From an uncultured Megasphaera sp. (GTDB taxonomy: Bacteria; Bacillota; Negativicutes; Veillonellales; Megasphaeraceae): a DNA stretch of 64,000 bases. Position numbers and translations under genes: made by a program. The notes beneath the pieces were generated by a model. It was not told the DNA's origin. It did no database searches and saw only the letters and a program-made list of their open reading frames with translations. Positions within the stretch are counted from its first letter, which is position 1. Each line of letters opens with the position of its first letter. Positions 39,959-48,276 of the stretch are shown here, one piece after another. The DNA is taken from positions 6,961 through 70,960 of the forward strand of contig USGG01000003.1 of assembly GCA_900554215.1 (NCBI GenBank), in the 5' to 3' direction.

Positions 39959-41101
39959 ATGAAACGAACAACTTTAACTAAGAAACTTCGGATAGCCCTG
40001 GCCGTCATGGCTTTTGCCGGCTGCACGATGGGTTCCGCCGCCGATACCTCGGCAGATGCGGCTGCGCCGCTGTCCGCAAAGGCACAAAATGAAATGAAAA
40101 GACAACTCACAAAGGAGGCCGCCTATATGGAAGAACAATTAACATTAACACAAGAATGGGATAAAACATTCCCCAAAAGCGATAAGGTAAATCACCGCAA
40201 GGTCACATTCCACAACCGCTACGGCATTACCCTCGCCGCCGACCTGTACGAACCGAAGCACTATGAAGGTAAGTTAGCAGCCATTGCCGTCTGCGGTCCC
40301 TTCGGCGCCGTCAAGGAGCAAGCTGCCGGCTTGTACGCTCAGACTATGGCCGAACGGGGATTTCTGACCATCGCCTTCGACCCGTCCTATACCGGTGAAA
40401 GCGGAGGCCAGCCAAGATACGTCGCCTCGCCGGACATCAACACGGAAGACTTCCAGGCAGCCGTCGATTTCCTCTCCGTTCAGGATAACGTCGACCCGGA
40501 AAAAATCGGCATCATCGGCATTTGCGGCTGGGGCGGCATGGCCCTGAACGCTGCGGCTATCGATACGCGCGTCAAAGCGACCGTCGCCTCGACGATGTAC
40601 GATATGACCCGCGTGACGGCCAACGGCTATTTCGACGCCGAAAACAGCGAAGAAGCTCGCTATGCAAAACGCAAAGCCATGAACGCCCAGCGCACGGAAG
40701 ATTACAAAAAAGGCTCCTACGCCTTAGCCGGCGGACTGCCCGACGAGCTTCCAGCCGACGCTCCATTCTTCGTAAAGGATTACTACGACTACTACAAGAC
40801 GAGCCGCGGCTATCATCCCCGCTCCCTCAACTCCAACGGCGGCTGGAACGTCACGTCATCCCTGTCGTTCCTGAATATGCCCATCCTGCAGTACGCCGAT
40901 GAAATCCGCAGCGCCGTCCTGATTATCCACGGCGAAAAAGCCCATTCGTGCTACTTCAGCCGCGACGCCTATGCCAAATTAACGGGCGATAATAAAGAGC
41001 TCCTGATCATTCCCGGCGCAGTTCACACCGATTTATACGACAAGACCGACGTCATCCCTTTCGATAAGATAACGGAATTTTTCCGCGCCAATTTATCCTA
41101 A
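39959..41101 (+). CDS. Alpha/beta hydrolase lipoprotein (YcjY/dienelactone hydrolase-like)
   Basis: 380 residues from the ATG at 39959 (GAGGAGG upstream). The N-terminus (MKRTTLTKKLRIALAVMAFA GC) is a signal peptide with a lipobox Cys, so the enzyme is likely exported and lipid-anchored. The nucleophile elbow reads GICGWGG, with Cys in the nucleophile position as in dienelactone hydrolases. A catalytic His is expected at PGAVHTDLYD. Family members act on esters or lactones; the substrate here is unknown. Second gene of a LysR-linked operon with an aldo/keto reductase. Confidence 0.82.
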   Translation: MKRTTLTKKLRIALAVMAFAGCTMGSAADTSADAAAPLSAKAQNEMKRQLTKEAAYMEEQLTLTQEWDKTFPKSDKVNHRKVTFHNRYGITLAADLYEPKHYEGKLAAIAVCGPFGAVKEQAAGLYAQTMAERGFLTIAFDPSYTGESGGQPRYVASPDINTEDFQAAVDFLSVQDNVDPEKIGIIGICGWGGMALNAAAIDTRVKATVASTMYDMTRVTANGYFDAENSEEARYAKRKAMNAQRTEDYKKGSYALAGGLPDELPADAPFFVKDYYDYYKTSRGYHPRSLNSNGGWNVTSSLSFLNMPILQYADEIRSAVLIIHGEKAHSCYFSRDAYAKLTGDNKELLIIPGAVHTDLYDKTDVIPFDKITEFFRANLS

Positions 41102-41152
41102 TCGTCTCCTTTCACCACAGTATCCGCACAGATGCCAAGGGAGGTATTACCG

Positions 41153-41971
41153 ATGCATACGACTGCTATTCCCTCTATAATCCTGAATAACGGCGTATCC
41201 ATGCCCATATTAGGTCTGGGTATCTACGCCCTTCACGGCGCAGACTGCGAGCGCGCCGTCTGCGAAGCCGTCGCCCTGGGCTACCGCCTGTTCGACACGG
41301 CCCAGATGTACGGCAACGAACGGGAGCTGGGCAATGCACTAAAAGCCTGCGGCGTGCCGCGGGAAGAGCTATTTATCACGACGAAGCTCTATTCACCGAC
41401 AACGACGTATAAAAAGGCCAAAGCGGCTATTATAGAATCTCTTAAAGCGCTGCAAACCGATTATATTGACCTGCTGCTTATCCACGAGCCCTACAGCTCG
41501 TCCCTCGAGATGTATAAAGCCATGACGGAAGCCTATGAAGACGGAAAAATCAGAGCCTTGGGCATTTCCAATTTCAGCGCCGCCCGCTATTTAAACTTTA
41601 TTCAATCCTGCGGCGTCATTCCGGCAGTCAATCAAGTAGAAGCTCATGCCTTTTACCAGCAAAAGCATCTGCAGGCCGTCCTTGAGCAGCATGGCACGCA
41701 GATGGAAGCATGGAGCCCCTTCGCGGCCGGAAAAAATCAGTTCTTTTCTAATCCGATACTGCAAGCCATCGGAAAGCAGTACGGCAAGACGGCAGCTCAG
41801 ATCGGTCTGCGCATCCTCGTCCAGCGCGGCGTCATCGCCATTCCCAAGTCGGGCCATGCCGACCGTCTGAAACAAAACCTCGACATTTTCGATTTTTCCC
41901 TGTCTGACGATGACTTGCAAAAGCTCAAAGCTCTCGAAGGCGGACGCAGCTTATTCGGCTGGTACGACTAG
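41153..41971 (+). CDS. Aldo/keto reductase
   Basis: 272 residues from the ATG at 41153, which follows GGGAGGTATTACCG. AKR signatures: GYRLFDTAQMYGNERELGNA (Asp and Tyr of the tetrad), TTKLYSPTTTYKKAKAAIIE (Lys), LLLIHEPY (His), and the NADPH-binding AIPKSGHADRLKQNL. It belongs to the 2,5-diketo-gluconate reductase/MSH-like group that reduces carbonyls with NADPH. Same operon as the hydrolase. Confidence 0.93.
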   Translation: MHTTAIPSIILNNGVSMPILGLGIYALHGADCERAVCEAVALGYRLFDTAQMYGNERELGNALKACGVPREELFITTKLYSPTTTYKKAKAAIIESLKALQTDYIDLLLIHEPYSSSLEMYKAMTEAYEDGKIRALGISNFSAARYLNFIQSCGVIPAVNQVEAHAFYQQKHLQAVLEQHGTQMEAWSPFAAGKNQFFSNPILQAIGKQYGKTAAQIGLRILVQRGVIAIPKSGHADRLKQNLDIFDFSLSDDDLQKLKALEGGRSLFGWYD

Positions 41972-42054
41972 CAGTTACTCATCCTCCCCTTGACAGGCAG
42001 GGCTGCTGCAGGCCATACTAGATGCATATCTATCATATGATATAGGAGGCTGCC

Positions 42055-42339
42055 ATGACATTTGCATACTTAGTAATGGGCCCGTTCGACAGCCGGACGG
42101 ATCGCGCCGCCATACACGACGGCATGGTACAGGTAATCGGCGTCACTAGCGTACAGGACGCGATCGCCGTCGCCAAAGAATTGCAAGAACAGGGAATCAG
42201 CTGCATTGAGCTGTGCGGAGCCTTCGGGCCGGAAAACGCCAAGAAAATCATCGATGCGACGGGAAATACGATTCCCATCGGCTTTGCAACGCACCTTCCC
42301 GAGCAGGAAGCTCTGTATCAAACTACCTTCTCCGCATAA
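42055..42339 (+). CDS. DUF6506 family protein
   Basis: 94 residues of the DUF6506 type: MTFAYLVMGPFDSRTDRAAI, then VTSVQDAIAVAKELQEQGIS and CGAFGPENAKKIIDATGNTI. It has a small alpha/beta fold of unknown function, often next to LysR or oxidoreductase genes. A strong ATAGGAGG ribosome site is present. Last gene of the operon, followed by a terminator. Confidence 0.8.
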   Translation: MTFAYLVMGPFDSRTDRAAIHDGMVQVIGVTSVQDAIAVAKELQEQGISCIELCGAFGPENAKKIIDATGNTIPIGFATHLPEQEALYQTTFSA

Positions 42340-42350
42340 TAGGAACGATA

Positions 42351-42390
42351 AAAATGGACTGCCAGCGCATGACGGGCAGTCCATTTTTTA
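42351..42390. terminator. Bidirectional terminator
   Basis: AAAATGGACTGCC / GGCAGTCCATTTT, a 13-bp stem with T runs on both strands. It lies between the DUF6506 gene and the convergent etfA gene and can serve both. Confidence 0.92.
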
Positions 42391-42447
42391 TCGTCTCATA
42401 TGAAGTTCTGTATCATCGGCCTATACCGGCGCATCGTCAGTCAGATG

Positions 42448-43443
42448 TCAGGCCTTCATCTTTTTGATTTCTTCTTCCAGTACGGGCATGACTTCAAAGA
42501 GGTCGCCGACAATGCCGTAGTGAGCGAACTGGAAAATAGGAGCGTCGGGATCGGTATTGACGGCGATGATGATGTCCGAATCCTGAACGCCTAATTTATG
42601 CTGAATGGCGCCAGATACGCCGAGAGCGATGTAAATCTTCGGTGCAATTTTCTTGCCTGTAATACCGATCTGAATATCATGAGAAGCCCAGCCATTGTCG
42701 ACGAGGGGCTTCGATACGCCGAATCCGGCTCCGATCGCTTCAGCGAAGGCTTTTACCTTGTTCATGCCTTCTTCATCGCCTACGCCGCGGCCTGCGCCGA
42801 CGACGATTTCCGCTTCTTCCAGGCTCAGTTCCGCAACGTCGGCCGGCAGCGCTTCGAAAGCCGTGACCTTCTGTACAGCCTTCAAGCCGCCCAAATCGAC
42901 GGTTTCCGTAATAATTTCACCGCTGCGGCTGTCGTCGAATCCATTTCCGCGGAAAATCTTGTCGCTAATCGTAGCCAGCTGAGGACGAGTCGTCGTCAAA
43001 ATCTTGACAAACAGCTTGCCCGTATAGGCCGGACGAATCCAGGTCAGCGTATCGTCGTCGCCTTCATAGCGGACGTCGATGCAATCGGCGACGAGGCCCA
43101 AATTCATAGCGGCAGATAAGCGGCCGCCCAAATCGCGGCCGTTGTTGGACGCGCCGATGAGGATAACGCTCGGTTCGTATTTTTTAGCAACTTCTTCTAC
43201 GGCCTTCGTATATAATACCGAATCAAAGGCCGCTAATTCGGGATTGCTGACGACTACGACGGCATCGGCTCCATAGGAAATCACGTCCTGCGCGGCGCTT
43301 CCGCCGCCTACGACGAGGCCCACTAACGTATTGTTACGGGCATCGGCCAATTCACGGCCTTTGCCTAATAATTCAGCACTGAGGGGGCTTACCTTTCCAT
43401 CTGCGACTTCAACGTAAACCCAGACATTTTGTTTCAATTCCAT
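42448..43443 (-). CDS. etfA: Electron transfer flavoprotein alpha subunit
   Basis: 331 residues. The N-terminal domain begins MELKQNVWVYVEVADGKVSP. The C-terminal FAD-binding domain has the EtfA signature (GAGRGVGDEEGMNKVKAFAE, SKPLVDNGWASHDIQIGITG, YIALGVSGAIQHKLGVQDSD, NTDPDAPIFQFAHYGIVGD). It pairs with EtfB to carry electrons to or from acyl-CoA or lactate dehydrogenases. No dehydrogenase gene adjoins it here. 14 bp after etfB, same operon. Confidence 0.97.
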   Translation of the reverse strand: MELKQNVWVYVEVADGKVSPLSAELLGKGRELADARNNTLVGLVVGGGSAAQDVISYGADAVVVVSNPELAAFDSVLYTKAVEEVAKKYEPSVILIGASNNGRDLGGRLSAAMNLGLVADCIDVRYEGDDDTLTWIRPAYTGKLFVKILTTTRPQLATISDKIFRGNGFDDSRSGEIITETVDLGGLKAVQKVTAFEALPADVAELSLEEAEIVVGAGRGVGDEEGMNKVKAFAEAIGAGFGVSKPLVDNGWASHDIQIGITGKKIAPKIYIALGVSGAIQHKLGVQDSDIIIAVNTDPDAPIFQFAHYGIVGDLFEVMPVLEEEIKKMKA

Positions 43444-43456
43444 GATACGGCCCTCC

Positions 43457-44242
43457 TTATAACAATTTCTTTTCCGCTAACGTGCCGACGAGATGTTTGG
43501 CAGCTTCAGCAGCCGTAGCGCCGCTGATCATCGTACCGACGGGATGGGGCTCGGGAGCAAACAGTTCCGTAACCTGCGTAGCCGAGCCGGCTTTTCCTGC
43601 TTCCTGAGCGTCCAGGCCCAAATCTTCCAGGCGAAGGACGTCGAATACGGCTTTCTTAGCCATCATCGTGCCTCTGACCTTAGGCTGACGCGGCGTATTC
43701 ATCGTTTCCATGACCGAGCACACTGCAGGCAAGGTAACTTCTACCGATTCGATGCCGCCGTTGACCTTGCGCGTGCCTTTGACGACATCGCCGTCGACAG
43801 CGATCGATTCGGCATAAGACAAGAGGGACATGCCCAGATGCTGGGCTACGGCCGGGGGAATCTGGCCCGTATCGCCGTCGGTCGAACGCTTGCCCGTAAT
43901 GACCAAGTCTGCGCCGCCGATTTTTTCTATCGCTTTCGCCAAAATTTTTCCGGTTGCCAATGTATCTGAGCCTGCCATCCGTTCATCCGAAACGAGGACG
44001 CCTTTATCTGCGCCGATAGCAATGCCCTGACGCATGACTTCGCCGGCCAGGGCCGTCCCCATCGTCACGAGGGTAACGGTGCCGCCGACAGCCTCTTTAA
44101 CGGCTACAGCCGCTTCGATAGCGTTCATATCCACGGGGTTGAGCATGGACGGAGCGCCGACGCGGACAAGATTATGGTCCTTTGCGTCGATTTGGATATC
44201 TGAAACGGCAGGTACTTGTTTTACCAAAACTACGATATTCAT
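43457..44242 (-). CDS. etfB: Electron transfer flavoprotein beta subunit
   Basis: 261 residues: MNIVVLVKQVPAVSDIQIDA, then GSDTLATGKILAKAIEKIGG, and GKRSTDGDTGQIPPAVAQHL, the nucleotide-binding signature that in bifurcating Etf holds a second FAD. RGTMMAKK is the Etf beta signature region. A GAAGGAGGTTCGAAT site precedes the ATG. Whether this pair bifurcates electrons cannot be decided from the motif alone. Confidence 0.96.
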   Translation of the reverse strand: MNIVVLVKQVPAVSDIQIDAKDHNLVRVGAPSMLNPVDMNAIEAAVAVKEAVGGTVTLVTMGTALAGEVMRQGIAIGADKGVLVSDERMAGSDTLATGKILAKAIEKIGGADLVITGKRSTDGDTGQIPPAVAQHLGMSLLSYAESIAVDGDVVKGTRKVNGGIESVEVTLPAVCSVMETMNTPRQPKVRGTMMAKKAVFDVLRLEDLGLDAQEAGKAGSATQVTELFAPEPHPVGTMISGATAAEAAKHLVGTLAEKKLL

Positions 44243-44448
44243 ATTCGAACCTCCTTCGTGTTGCTGAATACTGGTTTGTTTCTTTTCTATATTATGACAT
44301 AGTTTTAAAAAATAATCAACTAATAATAGATATTATTTATTTACTTTTACAAAAAATATCCCCAGCGAGCATTTTTCAAAGCCCCCTGCATAAAAACGGC
44401 ACGGATATGAAAAAAAGGCCTCAGAGATTTTCTCCAAAGTCTTTTTGC
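44243..44448. other. Intergenic region between etfB and the feo operon
   Basis: About 200 bp of AT-rich DNA holding the etfB ribosome site and probably its promoter (TATA-rich stretch near 44290-44340). A short GAGA-TTT-TCTC hairpin near 44423 lies just past the Cys-rich feo gene. No additional gene is seen. Confidence 0.5.
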
Positions 44449-44634
44449 TTATTTTTTCGTCGTTGCCTGTCTGCCGGGCAGTTTCTTCTCCGTCGTTCGG
44501 CACGATGCGCAGCTTCCAGAACATCCGCCGCTGCAGCATCCTTTCGTTCCTTTAAACAAACCGATAACATGGCGAAGGATGTATGCTGCGGCAGCCAGTA
44601 CGACGACACCGATGATAATATTGGAAAGGGTCAT
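44449..44634 (-). CDS. FeoB-associated Cys-rich membrane protein
   Basis: 61 residues from the ATG at 44634 (GGGAG upstream). A single transmembrane helix (LSNIIIGVVVLAAAAYILRH) precedes a Cys/Ser/Gly-rich segment (GCCSGGCSGSCASC), the pattern of the small FeoB-associated proteins common in Firmicutes. It may act like FeoC or help form the Feo complex. It lies 88 bp after feoB in the same operon. Confidence 0.85.
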   Translation of the reverse strand: MTLSNIIIGVVVLAAAAYILRHVIGLFKGTKGCCSGGCSGSCASCRTTEKKLPGRQATTKK

Positions 44635-44721
44635 GACAACCGCTCCCTTCTGCAAATGATAGAGGCGCAGAATAGGAACCGACGTCGGGCGTCAGCTCCT
44701 ATCTGCTTATTATAGAATATA

Positions 44722-47061
44722 TTATGCGCCTAAGCCAAGGAGCAGTGCTCCGTGATACGTAACAAAGGCCAGCACATAGGCGAGAACGACGCACATCCCG
44801 TTCAAGAGGAAAAGCATCTTCCACGAATTGGTTTCGCGCTTGATGACCGCCATGGCCGCAACGCAAGGCATGTACAGCAGTGTAAATACCATCAGAGCCA
44901 AGCCGACAGCCGGGTTGAAGCTCGGGTCTTCCTGCAGATACGTTACGAGGTTGCCCTGATCTTCTTCGTCAGCCTGTACGCTGTAAATCGTAGCCAGCGT
45001 AGAAACCATGACTTCTTTTGCAGCCGAGCAGGCCACGATGCCTACGCCGATCTTCCAGTCAAATCCGAGAGGTGCGATGACCGGCTCAATGAAGTGACCG
45101 ATGCTGGCCGCGTAACTCTGGGAAATTTTTTCCGACGCTTCTTGTTCGTCGAGAAGTGCGATCTGGTCATCTGCCGCGACTTTCAAATCGTATAAGGGCA
45201 GTGCCTGGGCATAGACCTCCGGATTTTGTGCTTCAAGGGCGGCAAATCCGGCGGGATATGCCGATTCCTCCGCATCCTCCTCAGCCGGTGCTTCGGCCGC
45301 GGCAAGCATCGACGCATACATGCCGTTCAGGGCGGCGTTATCTTCTAAGGAAGACATACCGTAGCCTTGAAGAACAGTTGTCTGCTGCGCCGTCATCTGT
45401 TCTTCTACGTTGGTACGTGCCGCTTCAAAATCCCGAGAATATTCGACATCCATGGGATATGCCGTCAAGAACCATACGATGATGGACGCGCCGAGAATAA
45501 AGGTACCGGCTTTTTTCAAATACAGCACGCTGCGTTCCCACATATGCATGAGCACGTCTTTTACCGTCGGAATATGATACGGCGGCAGTTCCATGACAAA
45601 GGGTTCCTTTTCCCCTTTAAAAATAGTATGACGAAGTACGACGGCAACCAAAATCGCGACGATAATCCCTAACAGGTAAATGCCGAACAGGACGGTACCG
45701 CCATTGCCGGAGGCGCCGAAGAAGGCTGCAATCAGCAGCGTGTACACGGGCAGGCGAGCGCCGCAGCTCATAAACGGCGCAGCAAAAATCGTAACAAGAC
45801 GGTCTTTTTCATTGTCCAGCGTACGAGCAGCCATAATGCCCGGAACGGTGCAGCCAAAGCCGAGGATCATAGGGATAAAGGATTTGCCGTGAAGCCCCAT
45901 GGCGCGCATGACGCGGTCGATAAGGAAGGCAGCGCGGGCCATATAGCCCGTATCTTCCAGCAAGCTGATAAAGAAATAGAGGATAACGATGAGAGGCACG
46001 AAGCTCATGACCGAGCCGACGCCGCCGACGACGCCGTCCACGACGAGAGATCGAATTTGTTCGTCGGCAATAGCATTGCTGAGCCAATCGCCGAGCATGC
46101 CGAACAGCATGTCCAGCCATTCCTGCGGATAGGCGCCGATATCGATAACAGCCGTAAACATCGCCCACATCAAAGCCAGGAAAATAGGAATGCCTAATAC
46201 GCGATGCGTCAGGACGCGGTCAATTTTATCAGATAACGTATCGCCTGATCCGACAGCGATGACGGAATGATTGAAGGCCTGTACGGCAAACTGATGGCGG
46301 CACTGGGCAAAATAGAAATCTAAATCAATTTTATCTTTCAAATCATTACGCATCTTCGATGCCAAATTAATGATGTTCTGCATGCCGTCCATAGCCTTAA
46401 CTTTGGCCACGACGTCCGAATCATTTTCCAGCAGCTTGACGGCCAGCCAGCGAATAGGATAATCGATGATGCCGGTTTTATTAATAGCGTCCGTCAATTC
46501 CTGAACATACGGTTCTACGTCTGTACCGTAATCCACCTTAGCATTGACAAGATTTTGCGTCTTATTCTCATCAGCAATAACTACTAAGAGGTCTTTCGTA
46601 CCTATGTTTTTACTGCCGATAAGGGGAACAACGACGGCGCCGAGCTGCTGTCCTAACTTTTCTAAGTCGATTTTAACGCCCATGCGTTCGGCAATATCCA
46701 TCATGTTCAGAGCCACGACGACAGGACGTCCTAATTCGACGAGCTGGGCAGCCAGGTACAGGTTGCGTTCCAAATTGGACGCGTCCAATACGTTTACGAT
46801 AATATCAGGCTTTTCATTAATAATGACGTTTCTGGCTACGACTTCGTCGAGAGAGCGAGCCGTCAGGCTGTACGTGCCCGGCAAATCGACAAACAATAAT
46901 TCTTTGCCGCCGAAGGAACAATGACCTTCCTTCTTTTCGACGGTAACGCCGGGATAGTTCCCAACGTGCTGCTTTGCGCCTGTGATATTGTTAAAAATTG
47001 TCGTCTTCCCGCAGTTAGGATTACCGGCAAGGGCGATTTTTATCTTTCCTGCTTGTTCCAT
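44722..47061 (-). CDS. feoB: Ferrous iron transport protein B
   Basis: 779 residues from the ATG at 47061, 5 bp after feoA. The G domain shows GNPNCGKTT (13-21), DLPGTYS and NMMD. It is followed by a helical GDI-like domain and a C-terminal membrane domain with two gate regions, including GFGCTVPGIMAARTL and CGARLPVYTLL (the Cys of the pore). An insertion of about 100 residues rich in Ala/Glu lies between the two gates. It imports Fe2+ across the inner membrane. Confidence 0.97.
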   Translation of the reverse strand: MEQAGKIKIALAGNPNCGKTTIFNNITGAKQHVGNYPGVTVEKKEGHCSFGGKELLFVDLPGTYSLTARSLDEVVARNVIINEKPDIIVNVLDASNLERNLYLAAQLVELGRPVVVALNMMDIAERMGVKIDLEKLGQQLGAVVVPLIGSKNIGTKDLLVVIADENKTQNLVNAKVDYGTDVEPYVQELTDAINKTGIIDYPIRWLAVKLLENDSDVVAKVKAMDGMQNIINLASKMRNDLKDKIDLDFYFAQCRHQFAVQAFNHSVIAVGSGDTLSDKIDRVLTHRVLGIPIFLALMWAMFTAVIDIGAYPQEWLDMLFGMLGDWLSNAIADEQIRSLVVDGVVGGVGSVMSFVPLIVILYFFISLLEDTGYMARAAFLIDRVMRAMGLHGKSFIPMILGFGCTVPGIMAARTLDNEKDRLVTIFAAPFMSCGARLPVYTLLIAAFFGASGNGGTVLFGIYLLGIIVAILVAVVLRHTIFKGEKEPFVMELPPYHIPTVKDVLMHMWERSVLYLKKAGTFILGASIIVWFLTAYPMDVEYSRDFEAARTNVEEQMTAQQTTVLQGYGMSSLEDNAALNGMYASMLAAAEAPAEEDAEESAYPAGFAALEAQNPEVYAQALPLYDLKVAADDQIALLDEQEASEKISQSYAASIGHFIEPVIAPLGFDWKIGVGIVACSAAKEVMVSTLATIYSVQADEEDQGNLVTYLQEDPSFNPAVGLALMVFTLLYMPCVAAMAVIKRETNSWKMLFLLNGMCVVLAYVLAFVTYHGALLLGLGA

Positions 47062-47066
47062 ACCTA

Positions 47067-47309
47067 CTAATTTCCCCCTTCCACAGCTACACTGATCATA
47101 GCTGCTTCGTTCATGCGCAGCGCCAGGGCGCATCCCTTTACTTTGACTTCAATAGGATCGCCCAGCGGAGCCTTTTTCACTACGGTAATGCGAGTGCCCT
47201 TGACGACGCCCATGTCAACCAGCCGATGCTGGATATTGCCTCGGCCCTGCAGGGCTTCGACAATACCCGAATCACCGACCTGCATGTCTGATAATGCAAT
47301 AACATTCAT
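47067..47309 (-). CDS. feoA: Ferrous iron transport protein A
   Basis: 80 residues with the SH3-like FeoA fold: MNVIALSDMQVGDSGIVEAL, RLVDMGVVKGTRITVVKKAP, LGDPIEVKVKGCALALRMNE. It regulates or assembles with FeoB. Directly upstream of feoB with a good ribosome site. Confidence 0.96.
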   Translation of the reverse strand: MNVIALSDMQVGDSGIVEALQGRGNIQHRLVDMGVVKGTRITVVKKAPLGDPIEVKVKGCALALRMNEAAMISVAVEGGN

Positions 47310-47340
47310 ATTGCTGCCTCCCCTTCTCTTGGCGGAGCGC

Positions 47341-47637
47341 CTAACCGCAGCTGCAGCGTTCTGCCCGAGATTCTAATATACTTTTAAGCGAGTTAGCGCT
47401 GCTCGTATGGGACCGAACGACCTCTACGTTCTTACGCTGCGCTTCTTTGAGGGCGCAGCGCACCATGCTGTGGCTAACCGTGCTTGTAAACAATACAACC
47501 AGGTCCGGCGAACCGATTTTCGATTTAAAATCACTCGGAACCTGCGTAAAAACCTTAGCCTTATAAGAATATTTTTTACAAATAGTCTTATACTGACACA
47601 CCATGCAATCATTTCCACCAACTATGACAACACTCAT
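47341..47637 (-). CDS. DUF2325 domain protein, first gene of the feo operon
   Basis: 98 residues of the DUF2325 family: MSVVIVGGNDCMVCQYKTIC, then SPDLVVLFTSTVSHSMVRCA and a C-terminal ERCSCG. Six Cys, with C11 and C14 (DCMVC) and a terminal CSC, could bind metal. It opens the feo operon (AAAGGAGCGAGGTAA ribosome site) and is probably involved in iron homeostasis; function is otherwise unknown. Confidence 0.85.
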   Translation of the reverse strand: MSVVIVGGNDCMVCQYKTICKKYSYKAKVFTQVPSDFKSKIGSPDLVVLFTSTVSHSMVRCALKEAQRKNVEVVRSHTSSANSLKSILESRAERCSCG

Positions 47638-47692
47638 TTACCTCGCTCCTTTCATGCTCCGTAAATAATACTCACACATCCCTTCTGATTTT

Positions 47693-47711
47693 GATAACAA
47701 ACTTCATTACC
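47693..47711 (-). promoter_or_regulatory. Fur box of the feo operon
   Basis: GGTAATGAAGTTTGTTATC on the minus strand matches 13 of 19 positions of the Fur consensus GATAATGATAATCATTATC. It begins about 9 bp after the -10 box, over the likely transcription start, where repressor binding would be effective. Confidence 0.6.
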
Positions 47712-47719
47712 ATGGCATT

Positions 47720-47748
47720 AGTATACAAAAATACATATCATCTGTCAA
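47720..47748 (-). promoter_or_regulatory. Strong sigma-70 promoter of the feo operon
   Basis: Minus strand TTGACA (47748-47743), exactly 17 bp, TATACT (47725-47720). It drives DUF2325-feoA-feoB and the Cys-rich gene. The 120 bp up to 47638 form the leader. Confidence 0.8.
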
Positions 47749-47763
47749 CACTTTATACTAATT

Positions 47764-48061
47764 TTCACTATCATATTTTTCAAAATAAAATTACATAAAA
47801 AAGGCAATCCCTCTTATTATTTTCTGTACAATGCCGCTGCGGCTCTTTATCAGGCAAATACAGTTTCCCCTTTGTTCGTTATGTTTCACACAAATAAAAA
47901 AAGCCGGCTGCAATGGAACAAATTCCCTTGCAGTCAGCTTCTCATTGAATTCTAATCCAGCTTTTGTTGACTCCATGACAATCAATTTTATACAAATATG
48001 GGCGAGGCACTACACCACACGGCAGGCGGTTAAATCAAGCTCCTAGATTGGCGTGTTGCAT
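47764..48061. other. AT-rich intergenic region with a minus-strand terminator
   Basis: No convincing protein gene is seen between the feo promoter and the peptide gene at 48062. An open minus-strand frame at 47791-47985 lacks family traits. At 47895-47940 an inverted repeat (AGCCGGCTGCAA / TTGCAGTCAGCT) is followed by seven T residues on the minus strand and would end transcripts arriving from the right, either from the ABC exporter operon or from an antisense RNA over the peptide gene. A possible plus-strand promoter, TTGACT, 16 bp, TATACA, lies at about 47967-47994. Confidence 0.55.
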
Positions 48062-48139
48062 ATGACTCTGGACTCCATCAATGCTACGATTGTACTGTTG
48101 ATCCTCTTTATGCTCATATTGCAGCACATAAAGAAATAA
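48062..48139 (+). CDS. 25-residue hydrophobic peptide (possible type I toxin)
   Basis: MTLDSINATIVLLILFMLIL plus QHIKK: one transmembrane helix with a basic tail, like the small toxic peptides of type I systems. No strong Shine-Dalgarno is seen. The flanks support an RNA-controlled gene. GGCACTACACC at 48006-48016 can pair with GGTGTAGCGCC at 48210-48220, and CGGTTA (48027-48032) with TAACCG (48198-48203), folding the mRNA's ends together. AAATAAC/GTTATTT forms a hairpin after the stop codon. Toxin function is inferred from form only. Confidence 0.5.
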   Translation: MTLDSINATIVLLILFMLILQHIKK

Positions 48140-48193
48140 CCACCATTCTCCGTCGCAAAGTGAAGGCAGTTATTTCTACTGAACTTTAATTGG

Positions 48194-48227
48194 GGCGTAA
48201 CCGTTTGTCGGTGTAGCGCCTTTTTTT
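48194..48227 (+). terminator. Terminator of the small peptide gene
   Basis: GGCGTAACCG / CGGTGTAGCGCC, an imperfect stem around TTTGT, followed by seven T residues on the plus strand. Confidence 0.75.
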
Positions 48228-48276
48228 CATGTTTATCTTATCAAAGAGCCCCTTTCCTGTCAAGATTAGCGCTTTT

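Noticed and set aside
47791..47985. 64-codon minus-strand frame between feo and the ABC gene
   Set aside because: It runs through a terminator hairpin, lacks a ribosome site and has no recognisable domain.
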